A DNA stretch of 64,000 nucleotides from Ficedula albicollis (GCF_000247815.1 NC_021673.1:2828124-2892123), one strand, 5' to 3'. Shown: positions 27,201 through 52,517, counted from the first letter of the stretch. Notes: generated from the sequence alone by a model not told the origin. Translations and numbers: made by a program.

Positions 27201-28309
27201 GGTTTTGCTCTCTGGACTTTTCAGACAAGCTTTTCAGAAAAGCTTGTCCTGATGAGCCACATTTCAAAGACACTTTGAGCATCCTAATGAATTGTGTGAT
27301 ACAGGGCTGGTCAAAGCAGTTGTTCTCTCTATCAAAAGTTTGAGTTCACAAAGTGTTTTTTTTCTTCCTTTTATTTCCCCAATACTTTATTTATGTAGTT
27401 TGCCCAAAGCCAAGTAAATGCCTTTGGTTTTCCTTTTTTCCCTTTCTTTAATTCCTTGAGTTGTTTGTGGTAATCCCTTAAAATCTGCTGATTTAGAGCT
27501 GCTTTTTTACTGATAAAACTTATGACTGGAGCATCATAAATATTTTGCATATCATTCCACAGCATCTTTGAATGAGTCTAGAAATGAGTATATTGGATAA
27601 GAAAGGGAGTTGTTTGTTTTCCTTCAGGCAAAACACTTCCTAGGATATGTTTTTCCACTTCACAGGAGATCTGATTGTAAATATGTAAATACATGTAAAT
27701 ACAGGTAATTAATTAAATTTTTAAACTATTTTTTAATGAGTTCCTTCTGATTCTCTTTCAGAGCTGATATGAAGTGCTGTTAATCCTCTGACACCGTGCC
27801 CTGGATCTCCATGGTATGTCTGAAGGACACATCTCTGCATGTTCTGAATATGCCAGGAAGCCCAAGAATAACTTTCCACAGGAGTTTGTGACCTCTTAAA
27901 GGGGAAGAAGTCAAGAGAGGGCAACTTTTGTTCTATATTTAGCCCTAGGTGAGTCTGTAAAAAGAACCTGACAGGCTCTAGCCTAAAATTTATTTTTGGA
28001 TTTGTGTGTTACACTAGAAAATAGAGAAGTGCCACGCTCAGGCAGCTTTTTGGAGCACATCAGTGGGATTTAGCAGCTTCCACAAACACCTGTGAGAACT
28101 TCACTCAGCATTTCTGATGCTTTGGGCAAAGCAGAAGGGAGAACAGGAATATTTTTCAGGTAGATAATTCCCCTATCAAATAATTCAAAATAATTCCCCT
28201 GCCTCACCTTTTAACCTGAGAGGGAAGAATTGGGCACAGCCACGAGCTTTGAGAACAGTTTGGTTGCCTTGCAGTGGCAGAGCTGTCACCAGAGGTGCTG
28301 TTCAGTTCC
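24261..28309 (+). other. SEC22C: Presumed 5' intron of SEC22C
   Basis: Sequence between the CpG-rich block and the SEC22C start-codon exon. I recognise no repeat family. The only coding-like signal is the cluster of minus-strand frames at 24722-26357. It is called an intron by inference from the upstream acceptor of the first coding exon. Confidence 0.5.
24722..26357 (-). other. Unidentified cluster of minus-strand open frames, possible gene remnant
   Basis: Four minus-strand frames lie close together: 26010-26357 (115 codons), 25750-25980 (76), 25057-25602 (181) and 24722-25060 (112). Two can be linked in phase by short introns with GT-AG ends. A stretch 25756-25938 follows a good acceptor (pyrimidines, then CTGCAG) and ends at a GTATAA donor. 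The next begins after TTAACAG at 25632 and stays open to the stop at 25057. Together they would encode about 252 residues ending in a short CEAE repeat. The acceptor at 25633 lacks a pyrimidine tract. I recognise no family. It could be a lineage-specific gene, a decayed gene, or chance. Confidence 0.25.
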
Positions 28310-28501
28310 ATCCTGACACATTCCTGCCTGGAATTTTGGAGTGAACTGACCGAAATCTTTCATTTCCAGCTTGTCCTTGTGAATACTCCAGTGGAGAAGA
28401 TGAATTGACTCTCATCCTGACACGTTCTTGCCTGGAAATTTGGAGTGAACTCACTTCGGTCTTTCATTTCCAGGTTGTCCTCATGAATACTCCCGTGGAG
28501 A

Positions 28502-28515
<14 letters not shown>
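28310..28515 (+). repeat. 104-bp tandem duplication spanning the SEC22C start-codon exon acceptor
   Basis: The unit starting 'atcctgacac' at 28310 is repeated at 28414 with a few substitutions. Each copy contains 'tctttcatttccag', a splice acceptor (AG at 28368-28369 and 28472-28473). The second copy runs into the SEC22C start codon. Confidence 0.93.
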
Positions 28516-39562
<11,047 letters not shown>

Positions 39563-42500
39563 AAAAAAACTTGGGGTTTGCTACTCTGTTTTTACAACTC
39601 CTTTTTGTATTCACCTGGCCAAAAAATAGCTCGGAGTGTTTTTTAACCATCCATGGCAATGGTTTATTGCAAGGACAACAGTTCCAAGCAACTTGGGATA
39701 AGCAGGATCCTGTTAATTATGTCCAACACACAGCAAAGGGTGCAGCAGTATTTCTACCATGGTGCATGGTAGAGCTTGTTTTTATGGAAGTTTTTACCAT
39801 CAGCAGGATTTCCTCCTTGGCTGCCACCATCCAGACAGCATTTTGCCATTTGTTTCACTGGCTCTGTGGCAGTGTGTGTGGCAGGTCAGTCTTGCCTTGC
39901 TGCTGCAAATACTCAAATTGTGCAGTAAAACAAAGGTGAAGTGGTGGGTGACATATTTGTCCCTAGAATTTGTTAAGATTCTTGGTAAATCCGAGTAAAG
40001 GGGTTTGCTGTAATAAGGTGATTGCAGTATCAGTGGGAAAAATAGTGAGGGTGAGCTTCAGGGTCATTTTTGTAGGTTTGGAAGGACAGGAAAAGGCTGT
40101 CTATAAACCATAAAGTCTATAAATATCTCCTTGGCTGAACAGCACATTGCAGTTAAGTGTGTGCTCATGGGTTAATTGCAAATATTCTTGGGGCAGCAGA
40201 AAATAATCCAAGTGGGTGTGAGTGACCTGTCAGCACTTGTGGCCTTTGTTTCCATGGCTAAGGTCACTTTTAGGATAAGGGCAATTCCATGTTTCCTTAG
40301 TCTGTATGGATAATAAATCTTCCAAGCCTATTTATGACAGGCCACTAACCCCTTCACCTTTTATTTTATTTTTTTTTAATTAGTGGCTGGTGAGTAGAAA
40401 GCCATTTCCAGGAATGGCAAGCAAGAGCAGGTTCTCTTTGTTCTGTAAAACACCTGTGGTTACTGGTGGGGAGTTCTACACTGAGATGAGTTTCTGAGTG
40501 TGCACTTTGGAGTAGGGGACTGCAGGGCTGCAATTCCCAACCTCTGCTGCACTGGGAGTTCTGCTCTGCCATGGATCAAGGTGCACAGGGGCATTTTAGG
40601 GCAGAGATGAATAATTTGGGCTGTTAAAAAATTGCATAGCAGTTTGATGCAGCTGTCCTTGAGGGGTTGTAGAGATTCAAACTGAGATGTAGAGAACTGT
40701 AGGTGTGTTATTGTGGAATTACAGTCCAAAAATTTCCTTTTTTTTTTTTTCCTTCTGGTCATCCCCAAGTCTTTCACCAAAGATTTATTTTTCCTCTCAC
40801 ATAGTCTCTACCTCTGGTTGCAAAGAGATTAACATGCAGCAGAGTTGTCTTTTTTGCAGGAACACTTGACAAAATTCCTTTCTTTTTATCTCAGTGAGTT
40901 TTCCTGGAATCTCAGGATGCAAACACAAGGATCAGACCAGAAATTTGTGTTGCTGTACCTTGGAAGCACTTCTGGATGCAGCTGACTGCAGCAACAGCAT
41001 CCATGGGCAGCTCATTACAACCTGGACAGTTTCTAGGACATCAGGAGATTTAGTGCCAGAGCTTTTCCCAGAAGGAAAATATAGGAATTTCTTTTTCACT
41101 GCACTTACTGTAACAGCAGTGTGATAAAAACCTCCAAACGGTGAGGAATAGTCTGGTAGGAATGATGGAGGAATATTTTAGCCAGGCATTTAAGGACACA
41201 GCTCGAGCTGTGTGCCATAAGGGAAAGGTTTTCTGTTATAAGGGAGGGGATTAAAGTTGTTTGTCTGTCATTACCCCAGTTTTCTGTCAGAGTGCAAGTG
41301 GAGAATTGAAGCCACAATTCAACCACGGTCCTTGAGACACCAGGATGACCCCACAGATGTGAGGGGGTTTGAACTGTTAATTTTCCTGGTATTCAGTCCC
41401 AGTTTTGCTTGGTAAAATACTTCTGGAGACTGCAGGGAACTCAGCCATGAGTTTGGATTACAAGTTAAAAAAAGAAATTAAAAAAAGAACATTCCAAAAT
41501 TCTGACTGTTTAAGGATAATGGATCTGATGGCTGATGGTGTTTTCCAGGAATATAAATTGGATAGCAACCCACTGGATTCCTGCAGGGAAAGGATGAAGC
41601 ATTTTCTACTACAGACAGACAAAACTTCATGAAAAGGACTTTAGGACAGGAGCCAACTCCCTGCTCCTGCCCTTTTATCCTCACTCTGGCTAAGGAGTCC
41701 AAAAGAGCTTTCTGGCTAAAGCCAGCCCTGCTCTGGCCTGAGCACACAGAGCATTTTCAGCTGGGCATTCCTCAGCCTTGTAGGGAGCTGATGGGAGAAT
41801 TTATAACATTCCTGATGCTCCCAACTGCTCTGTCCTGAAACATCCATCCCTGAGCCAGGGGATGGCAGCCACAGCTCTGCAAAGGAGTGATGGAACAGGG
41901 TGTTTAATTGTGCAATTAACAGAGTGGAGAAGGGTTAAATTCAGCTTTTATTGAATTGGTTTTCCTAAAAGCATTTCAGTAAAATCAAACCAAATCAGTT
42001 GGTTCAGTTCTGCCTTTGCCTAAACTTCTATTTTTTTGCTTTGTGGGTTTTTGGGGAACGTGACTGAATTTTTAGATCTTTTCTACCCAATGACAAAGCT
42101 CTATTTTGGTGTTGGTCTTAATCCCTTTGCAATTTTTTATTTTCCTGTAATATGTGTAAACCACATTAAGGAATCGACATGGATTAGTCTGTGTGCACTT
42201 TGTAGGTTTGGGTTGGGATTCCAGGATGAGGCAGAGCACATGGAATTTACCTATTTTTATTTTTAATTTGGTATTTATACAGTTAAACATTTTCTCCTGG
42301 CAGAACAGCAAGAGGAATAGAATAGTTTACATTGATCTCAGTGCTTTAAGATTTAATAAACAAGAATGACTTGCAGTTTGAGAACACAAAATCTGGCTCA
42401 TAATGTGGGATTTTTCCTGTATTGAATCAAATCCCAAAGAGGAATCCATCCCTTGTTGTTCAACTTTAAACTGGTTAATGTGGTTTGAATTGCATCTTCT

Positions 42501-42835
42501 TCATTCTGTCACTTTGCAAGATAAGTCTTGGAAACTTTTTCTCACCCAGCAGCTCAGCACAAGCAAACTGGCAAAGAATAAACTTCACTAATTTCCAGAT
42601 TTGTAGTGCTTAGTCACTTTATGAAGCTGGTAATTCTTTTTAAATTCTGGCTTTCTTTTGTTTTTTTGTTTTTTTTTTCCAAAGACCTGTTGAGTTTGTA
42701 GAAGGTGGGCTGGTACCTTTTAAACATTTTTGCACTGTATTAATAATTGAACCTGTGTAAATGTGTATAAAATCATTTTGCATGTATATGTATATATGTA
42801 CATATATCTAATAAATGGCTTTTTTTTTTGTATTG
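39563..42835 (+). other. SEC22C: SEC22C 3'UTR
   Basis: From the TGA to an AATAAA at 42810-42815, followed within 10-20 bases by a T-rich and GT-rich element, a good polyadenylation site. No repeat family intrudes. Earlier AATAAA hexamers at 40312-40317, 42355-42360 and 42577-42582 could give shorter messages. The extent is inferred from sequence only. Confidence 0.6.
42810..42815 (+). terminator. SEC22C: SEC22C distal polyadenylation signal
   Basis: AATAAA followed by 'tggctttttttttgtattggttgtttt', the usual hexamer plus U/GU-rich downstream element. Confidence 0.65.
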
Positions 42836-43496
42836 GTTGTTTTCATTCACTGTTTGGAATTGATTGATTATATGAGAAACAAGGTTGATCAACCATTTCA
42901 TTTTTGCAGGCACTTTCAGTGACCCCTGTGGCCAATTCATCAGCTGAGCAATATAAATACATTTATAAATAAATGTATGGAAATTTAGTTATCCAAGCAG
43001 GGGATTGCAGGAGGTTGTGACACAATCTCTGTGACTTTAACAAAGTTTGCTCTTTATTTTCAGAGACTCTTGGAGGCTTTTCCTGCCAAACTTGTGTGTT
43101 GAAGTGGTGAAATGAGATGTAACACATCCCAAAGGTGCCTCTCCAGCTGCCTGGCAGGGAGCAGTGGGGATGGGGCAGTTTGCAGGGGGATTTTCAGCCT
43201 TGAGGAAAGCAGGCCTGTTAATTAGTGACTTCTTTTGGAAATTTCAGCCACCTTTGGTAATGGCTCTGAAGACACCCATTCATCAGCTTTAAAGCAATGA
43301 AAGGCTTAATGTGACAGAAAATTCAGCTTTCCCTTCACTGGAATGGGATGGGCTCATGTTTTGTATGACAGGACTCAGAGGATTCTGCTGACTCAGGAAC
43401 CAGAAAATAAAGCAAAAATCGAAGAGCTGGAAGAAATCAGGCTTGTGGAACTACTGGTTCACATTTTTCTGCTCCCTGCTTCTCCACAGGATATCT
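42836..43496. other. Intergenic sequence downstream of SEC22C
   Basis: No gene or repeat family recognised. Confidence 0.5.
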
Positions 43497-43978
43497 AATG
43501 CCTTCAAACTGACAGAGGGCAGGGTTAGATTAAGTACTAGAAATAATTCCTCACTTTGAGGATACCTTCACTGTATAGATTTGATTTTGCATGGAAGATA
43601 GTAGAAAGAATTAGTATTAGTTGTGAATTTAGCTATTTTTAAACATTTTAGATGTCAGTAGAGGTAAAGTGAACATGATTTAGTTACCCTTCAACAAAGT
43701 AAAGGTGTTTTGATAGTAAAGAAGCTGTGGCTGATCCCTGGAAGTGTCCAGAACCTGGGACCGTGGGGGTTGTCCCTGCCATGGAATGGGATCCCCCCCC
43801 CCGGCACAGGGTGCCCAGAGCAGCTGTGGCTGCCCCTGGATCCCTGGCAGTGCCCAAGGCCAGGCTGGATGGGGCTTGGAACAGCCTGGGACAGTGGAAG
43901 GTGTCCCTGCCATGGCAGGGGTGGCACTGGATGAGCTTTAAGGTCCCTTCCAAGCCAAACCCCTCTGGGATTCTGTGG
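43497..43978 (+). mobile_element. CR1 LINE fragments
   Basis: A first piece at 43500-43565 ('actgacagagggcagggttagattaagtactag') is followed by AT-rich unique sequence. A second 3' piece runs from about 43725 to 43978 ('agaacctggg...tgcccagagcagctgtggctgcc...attctgtgg'). They may be one interrupted copy. Confidence 0.8.
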
Positions 43979-44542
43979 CAAAAGCAGAACAGTGCTCAGA
44001 GAGAGGGAGAAGCCCCTGGAGAGAGGAAGAGGCAGAGCAGGGGGTTGTGCAGGCAGTGGGTGGGAATCTCAGAAGGTGATGGCTGGGGAGGGAGGAGAGA
44101 GGCTCGTTCTGAGCTGCTCTGCCCTTTGAAATCCAGATGTTATTTTTGTTCTGTAAATAAATGATTGCTCAAAGCATGTTTCTCCACAGGATGCCAATAG
44201 AGGGGAACAGCAGCCTCTCTTCTGTGGTGAGGGGAGAAAGCAATTATAACTTCCTTTCTCTTTTGAAGATGCTGATAAAAGGAGGTGGGAGGATCAGAGG
44301 GTCCCTGTGCTGAAAGAGAAACATCTCCTAAGGTGATAGAAATACATGTTTTTATTTTAAACAAAGCAACTCCACTTCTGCTGACTTTCAAAGGTGACCC
44401 AGTTGCATGGAAAAACTTTTTGTGAGGGGGGGGGAAGGAAACCATGGCCACAAAAGCAGGGGCAGGCAGGGGGTGGGGACAGGTGAAGTGTCCCTCTCAA
44501 GGGTCATGGCTTTAAAAGCCCTGGGCCACTTGTCCTAAGCTC

Positions 44543-44662
44543 AGGACAGGGCTTGGAGCAACCTGGGATAGGGGAAGTTATCTCCAACCCTGGCAGGGGA
44601 TGGAATGAGATGATTTTTAAGGTCCCTTCCAACCCAAACCATTCTGAGATTCTGTGATTCCC
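44543..44662 (+). mobile_element. CR1 3' end fragment
   Basis: 'Acagggcttggagcaacctgggatagggg' through 'ggtcccttccaacccaaaccattctgagattctgtgattc'. Confidence 0.88.
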
Positions 44663-45424
44663 TTGGGCCATTTTTTTCTCCAGCCCTTGGAAGAATCCTT
44701 TACAAAGTAATTAAATGGCAACACCAAACAAAGAGCCCTAAAAAGTCTTTGCTTCCTGTTCCCACTTAAAGTACACTGTAAGCAAAACACAGGTGCCTTT
44801 AAAATTCCCTTTGGTGGAATAAATGCCTTTTGATGTAAGAATGGTGAGGAAGGCTTGAAATAATGACCATTAAAAGGAAAAGCACCATCAGTATAACATG
44901 GAAGGCTGAGATTAATCCTTTCATTATGCAGGGGAAGACATTAACATCCCAAATAATTTATTTCATGGGTTCTTGTGGGGAAATTCTAGACAAATTAGGC
45001 AGAAAGTTCAGCCCTGAAATGCTTCAGTGCCCACTAGAGGGCAAAGCAAACAGGAAGATGGTTGCCTTGGGTGGGAGCAAAGGACACAGACCTGGCCTGG
45101 CTGGCCCCAAAATTTTCCTATTTAACTACTGGATGAGATGAAAAATCCCAAGCAAGCTGCAGTGGAGGTGCTGAACAGAGCTGTGCAGGTTCCATCAGGC
45201 TTGCAGCAGCAGAGCCCCTGGTGGGGTGGGGTTCAGGGTGCCCTGAGTGCTGCTCAGAGGATGTGACAGAACAGCCACAGCTGCTGGGGTGACAGGGACA
45301 GGCCAGTGGCAATCTGGCAATCCCCCTCCTGGGATTTGCTGTCTCTGCATTAGCTGTGCCCCAGGTTTATGGACAAGTGGTTACCTCTGCCAGGTGAGGG
45401 ACAGGAGCTGAGGAGTTGTGCCAG

Positions 45425-45600
45425 GCTCTCTCTCAGCCAGGGGAAGGTTAGATTAGGTTTTAGGGGAGGTTTTTTTTGCTGAAAGGATGGTCAGGCACTG
45501 GAACTGGAGGGTTGGAATTGCCCAGGGGAGTGGTGGTTGAGAAACACTCAGGTGAAGCACTCTGGTGCTTGAGGCATCTCAGAGCTGGCAACTGGGTTTT
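45425..45600 (+). mobile_element. CR1 fragment, divergent
   Basis: 'Ccaggggaaggttagattaggttttaggggagg' and 'gaaaggatggtcaggcactggaac' match the CR1 body; the tail is lost. Confidence 0.7.
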
Positions 45601-46024
45601 TGGTTTGGACTCAGAAACTAAAATTTCTTTGATGAGTCACAATCACAGAAAAGAATCAAGAGGCTAAAAACCCTCCAAGGACTGATTCCAACATGGTCAA
45701 CCCCACCACTAACTCCTGTCCCAAAGTGCCACACCCACACCTTTTTTGAGCGCTTCCAGGGACAGTGTCTTGTGCTGGTGGCACTGAAGCTTCTGCTTTG
45801 TGTCTGGCCCATATTTAAGTAAAAATTCCTTTTCCTTCTCTTTGAAGCTTCTTGCTGCTTCGTTCTGTGGCTGGAGGGGGCAGGTGGGGAGCAGCAGCAC
45901 TTTGGGGTTAATGCACTGAACCAAGCAGGGAGAGCCTGGTTCCCCCCGTTCCCAGGGCTCCTTGGCTGTTCCCTGGGCTCACACAGGATTTCCTGATCCC
46001 CCCCCAAGCATGAACAGGTACAAA

Positions 46025-46150
46025 ACTTCCCTGGAAGTGCTCAAGGCCAGGGATGGGCCTGGGCTGCTGGAAAGTGTCCCTGCCTTGGAACTTGATGATC
46101 GTGAAGGTTTTCCCCAAGCCAAACCATTCTCAGATTCAGTGATTCTATGA
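46025..46150 (+). mobile_element. CR1 3' end fragment
   Basis: 'Ctggaagtgctcaaggccagggatgggcctgggctgctgg' through the tail 'attctcagattcagtgattctatgat'. Confidence 0.8.
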
Positions 46151-46633
46151 TAACAAGGAATACTTTGATTTAAAATAATATTATAAAAAAAAAACATGAA
46201 ACAATCTTCTTCTAGAGCTTTCTGCTTCTCCCTTTTGCAGGCACTGGGAGGCACCAGTGCACAAGGGAAGGAACTGACTTGGGGAACCTGCCAAATTTCC
46301 TACCTGCTGCTCCTACAAATGCAACACTTTCCCCAGCAGATTTTGCTGTAGGATTCCTGAAATGGAATCAAACACCCTGGAGATTTTGGGAGGATCACTT
46401 CAGGGCTGCAAACTCACTTACCTGGCAGGGCTGGAGCCAGTTTGTCAGAAGAAAGAAGTCACAGCAGCTTTTATTTTTTAGGTTTTTTTTCTGTTTGAGG
46501 TACAAAGCTTTGCTCTTTGTGCACCCCTGGTCTGAGCCCTGGGGTTTTGTTCTCAGCCTGAGGGGCTCAGGAAGGGACTGGGGGGTTTCTGATAGAGACA
46601 CACATCCACACATTCCTGGTCCTTAACCCATCT

Positions 46634-46765
46634 GCACAAACTGCCTGCAAAGCTGAGTTTTGGAAAGGTACTTGAGGCAAAGCCTTGTTCCCAAAACTGC
46701 ACAAACTGCCTGCAAAGCTGAGTTTTGGAAAGGGACTTGAGGCAAAGCCTTGTTCCCAAAACTGC
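46634..46765. repeat. 66-bp tandem duplication
   Basis: The unit 'gcacaaactgcctgcaaagc' at 46634 repeats at 46700 with one visible change (ggtac/gggac). Not a recognised element. Confidence 0.93.
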
Positions 46766-47221
46766 TGATAAATGTGCAAGGGGTGATCCTTGCAAGCTGT
46801 GCCTCGGCAAGAGGAGGTGGCACAGAGTGCCAAGAACAGGGAAACAGGAGGGATTTTCCCAGTTTAATCCCACAGTAAATTTGCTGCTGTTGAGGAGTGA
46901 AGGGGAGCTGCCTGGGGAGGAGAGTCCTGTTTGCATCTGCCAGAAGTTGCCTGGTTCTGGTGTCACCTGTGGTCAGGAAAAAAATCCCCAGCCACAATTT
47001 TAAGGATTTTTTTTTCAGCTATTTCTTTCCCTGTAGTGTTATTTTGTGGTTTTTTTTTTTTTTTGGTTTGTTTAAAATCTCTTCCTGATCATTGCATGGA
47101 GAGTGCTGAGCTGTCATGTTCCACATCTTCACTGGCAAAGAGTGAAGCTCTGCTGGGAAACCTCCAATCCTGGGGGCAGTTTTGACTAAAAGGACATGAC
47201 TAAAAGGACCAGGGGAGGGAA

Positions 47222-48250
47222 TGGGGTTGGGAAGGGGCTGGAGAATTCCTGAGGGAGCTGGAAAGGAGCTCAGCTGGAGAAAAGGAGGCTCAGGGGGACC
47301 TTGTGGCTCTGCACAACTCCCTGACAGGAGGGGCAGGGAGGGGGATTTGGGATCTGGGACTTCCGATCTATTTGGGATCTGGGAACAGGGAACAGGGACA
47401 GGAGGAGAGGAAATGGCCTCAGGCTGGGCCAGGGGAGATTTGGATTTGATATCAGGGAACTGTTGGAACCCTAAAGCCCCTGGGAGTTATAAACTTTCTG
47501 TGCTTTCTGGCACTGACCCCCAGGAGAGCACTGCTTTGCACCTGAGGCCTTGGAGAAGCTTCCAAATCTGAGTGATAAAGTCATGAGTGTGTTCTAGAAT
47601 AGAAGTGTGTGATTTCACATGGTGAAAGGTTTTAAATTTGAGGTTTTTAGAATACAGTTATAGGTATGGGACAAGATGGAAGATTTTGGGTGGTGTCTCT
47701 TTCTGTCTTCTTCTTCCTCCTTCTCCATGGTTTCAGGCAGTAGTTTCTGGTTGGACAGTTAGTGCTACACTGGGGGTCATGGGAATTTGGTTATTGGGTC
47801 AAAAGTATAAATAATATAAGTGTTAGTTCTCTATTGAACTGTTCAGCTTTAAAAGACCTTGTAACTAGCTAGGTTGATCTCCATTTTGCTCACTTTTAGC
47901 TGGTAGCTGGAAGTGTTGCAGAACTCTTTGTACTTTAGATAAGATTTAATAAACAACCAAGCCCAAACAGGAGAAATTAATTTCCTTCATGTTTTAATCC
48001 TGACTCTGAGTGAAGAGAAGAAAATGAAGACAAGCCACTGATTAGGTGGTGCACTAACCCATTACAGGGAACATTTCTTCCCTGAAAGGCTGGTCAGGCA
48101 CTGGAAGAGCTGCCCAGGGAGGAGCTGGAATCACCATCCCTGCAAGTGGATGTGGCACCTGGGGACAGGTTTGGTGGTGAACACAGCTGGGTTAAGGCTG
48201 GGCCCTAGAAATCTTCCCCAGCCTCTCTGGTTCTGTGATTCTGTGATTGT
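47222..48250 (+). mobile_element. CR1 LINE fragment split by an LTR insertion
   Basis: The 5' part is 47222-47460 ('agctcagctggagaaaaggaggctcaggggg' to 'gatatcagggaac'). The 3' part is 48067-48250, resuming at 'gggaacatttcttccctgaaaggctggtcagg' and ending in the tail 'tctgtgattctgtgattg'. The parts join into a normal CR1 if the LTR and one 6-bp duplicate are removed. Confidence 0.88.
47461..48066 (+). mobile_element. Solo LTR of an endogenous retrovirus (family shared with 57.8-59.2 kb)
   Basis: A 606-bp element from TGTTGG to ATTACA (TG...CA ends, inverted TGT/ACA termini) flanked by the 6-bp target duplication gggaac (47455-47460 and 48067-48072). It carries a TATA-like 'gtataaataatata' near 47806 and an AATAAA near 47950 followed by the R/U5-like end. 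A 6-bp duplication fits the ERVK/alpharetrovirus type of integrase. No internal viral genes are present, so it is the product of LTR-LTR recombination, inserted into a pre-existing CR1. Confidence 0.88.
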
Positions 48251-48420
48251 GTTTGGTCCAGGCTGGATGTTGGATGTAAATCCCACCAGGAGGGAAGTGA
48301 AGCTCTGGGGCTGGGGTTTCTCCATGCCCAGGCTGACCCAGCCTGGCTGGGCAGAGCCACAGCTGGTGTGCACCAGGGCTGCTCTCAGCCCTGTCCAGCC
48401 AAACCTTGCAGGTGTTGTCC

Positions 48421-48660
48421 CTCCAGCCACATCTCCCTGATTTAATTCCTTCCAACCACATCCCTGTGATTTTACAAACCTGTGGCACTCTGATTTAATT
48501 TCTTCCAACCACATCCCTGGGTTTTACAAACCCTCTGATTTAATGTCCCTTCCCAACCACATCCCTGTGGTTTTACAAACCTGTGGCACTCTGATTTAAT
48601 TCCTTCCAACCACATCCCTCTGATTTTACAAACGTGTGGCACCCTGTGATTTTATGTCCC
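48421..48660. repeat. Minisatellite, about four copies of a 50-65 bp unit
   Basis: Repeated 'ccttccaaccacatccctgtg', 'attttacaaacctgtggcac' and 'tctgatttaatt' blocks, with internal loss of parts in some copies. Confidence 0.9.
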
Positions 48661-49097
48661 TTCCCACCAGCATCTCTGGGACTTCACCACCCTGTGATTG
48701 AGGGTTCTGGGTGCTGCTCAGCTGCTGCACAGCACTCAGGTCCTGAATTAGCACAGCATTGAAAAAATCCCCACCAACAACCCTCAATCAGACTTTTCTC
48801 CCTGAAGGCTCTCTTTATAGAAATTCAGAATCAATAGAATTTAGAAAAACCTTTATTTTCCCCCATTATCAGAAATCTGAATCAATAAATTTCGAATTTA
48901 CAAGTTTTTAATAGGTTTATGGAAGAGCTGCAAAAGCCTGATGCCACCAGTGTCTTCCAAAAGAGGAAGGAAGTGTGCTGGGATAGAAATGTGTCATTGT
49001 TCCCATCTTTTAAGGTAATTAACTCTGATGATTGAGACACATCAACCTCCAAAAAAGACCTAAAAATACTTTTTAGTGCAGATTTGCATGTGTGTCC

Positions 49098-49222
49098 CCA
49101 TTCCTGGAAATGTCCAAGGCCAGCTTAGACACAGCTTGGACTAACCCTGGATAGTGGAAGGGGATTGGAATCAAATGATCATTAAGGTCCCACCCAACCC
49201 AAACCATTCTGGGATTTCTGGT
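49098..49222 (+). mobile_element. CR1 3' end fragment
   Basis: 'Ccattcctggaaatgtccaaggccagc' through 'aaggtcccacccaacccaaaccattctgggatttc'. Confidence 0.85.
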
Positions 49223-51428
<2,206 letters not shown>

Positions 51429-51446
51429 ACGACGCTCTTCCGATCT
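51429..51446 (+). other. Illumina TruSeq adapter remnant
   Basis: ACGACGCTCTTCCGATCT is the 3' 18 bases of the TruSeq universal adapter / read-1 primer, where sequencing into the insert begins. It is not genomic DNA. Confidence 0.96.
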
Positions 51447-51448
51447 CG

Positions 51449-51486
51449 GTTACCACCTCCTTGTAGACCACGAAGGAGGTGATAAC
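51449..51486. repeat. Short hairpin next to the adapter
   Basis: Arms 51449-51462 and 51473-51486 are 14-bp inverted repeats (13 of 14 paired) around a 10-base loop. Confidence 0.8.
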
Positions 51487-51509
51487 TAGATCCCAGATCC
51501 TTGTCAGAT

Positions 51510-51737
51510 CCTCATTAGGAAGAAATTCTTTACTCGGAAGGTAGGGAGGCCCTGGCACAGGGTGCCCACAGAAGCTGTGGCTGCCCCTGGATCCCTGGCA
51601 GTGTCCCAGGCCAGGTTGGACAGGGCTGGAGCAGCCTGGGACAGTGGGAGGTGTCCCTGCCCATGGCAGGGCTGGCACTGGATGAGCTTTAAGGTCCCTT
51701 CCAACCCAAACCATTCTGAGATTCCATGATTCCCTGA
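51510..51737 (+). mobile_element. CR1 3' end fragment
   Basis: 'Attaggaagaaattctttactcgg' through 'ggtcccttccaacccaaaccattctgagattccatgattcc', a good copy of the CR1 3' end. Confidence 0.9.
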
Positions 51738-52517
51738 ATTTGCCATTCTAGCAGTGTTAAAGTGGGTAGATCCACTGGAGGGAATTCTTTCCACAGCTAA
51801 TCCTGATTTTCACCAGGTTAGGACTTAGGTGATCTCCTTTAACCCTTGAGAATCAAGTCAAGCTGGAATTTCTCATAATTTCTCCTCTCCCTTTTTATTG
51901 TTTCATATAAAATGTTGCTGGGCTGCATTTGCCTCACCACCCCCCCAGCAGAGGAGTAATTACATTTATTGGAAATGCTTCCTGATCACATATTCATTTA
52001 CCAGCTGCTAAAGGAAAATGAGCTGGGCAAAGTGCCACTGGAGACTTGGATTCACAAGCTGGGGAAAGCAAATGAAAGAACTGCTCAGAGTGCATTTGCT
52101 TTCCCTCTCCAGCAATTCATTATCCTCCTGTTCAGCTGATTTAGGAAGTTAAAAGGCAGTCAGGATGGCAGCATGTGATACTTTCCAGCACGAGCTCAGC
52201 TTTGGGGTTGCCAGATTTACCTTTGGCTGCACTCTAAAGGGCACTTAAAATATTCTAACTTTACATCTCAAATATGATGTAATAAATAAAACCGGAACCG
52301 CTATGTTGTTATTTCTTGGTGGCTCTCAGTCACTCTCATTGGTGTTGTCACTGACCCATTTTCATCCTCCCAGTCCTTCTTGGTCCCCCTTCTATCCCAG
52401 CATCTCTTTTCTGTTTTCTGGACCCCACAATCAGCATGAAAAACAACCAGTCCCAAAAGACCACGTGCAGGAACTGCCCACAGGTCACAGAGACACCTCT
52501 GACACCTCCAACCCCAC

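Noticed and set aside
27371..27565. Lys-rich 64-codon minus-strand frame considered as a small gene
   Set aside because: The Lys richness follows from T-rich plus-strand sequence. There is no homology and no start context.
48421..48660. Regular spacing considered as a CRISPR-like array
   Set aside because: The 'spacers' are as similar as the 'repeats', the period is irregular, and the host is a bird; it is an ordinary minisatellite.
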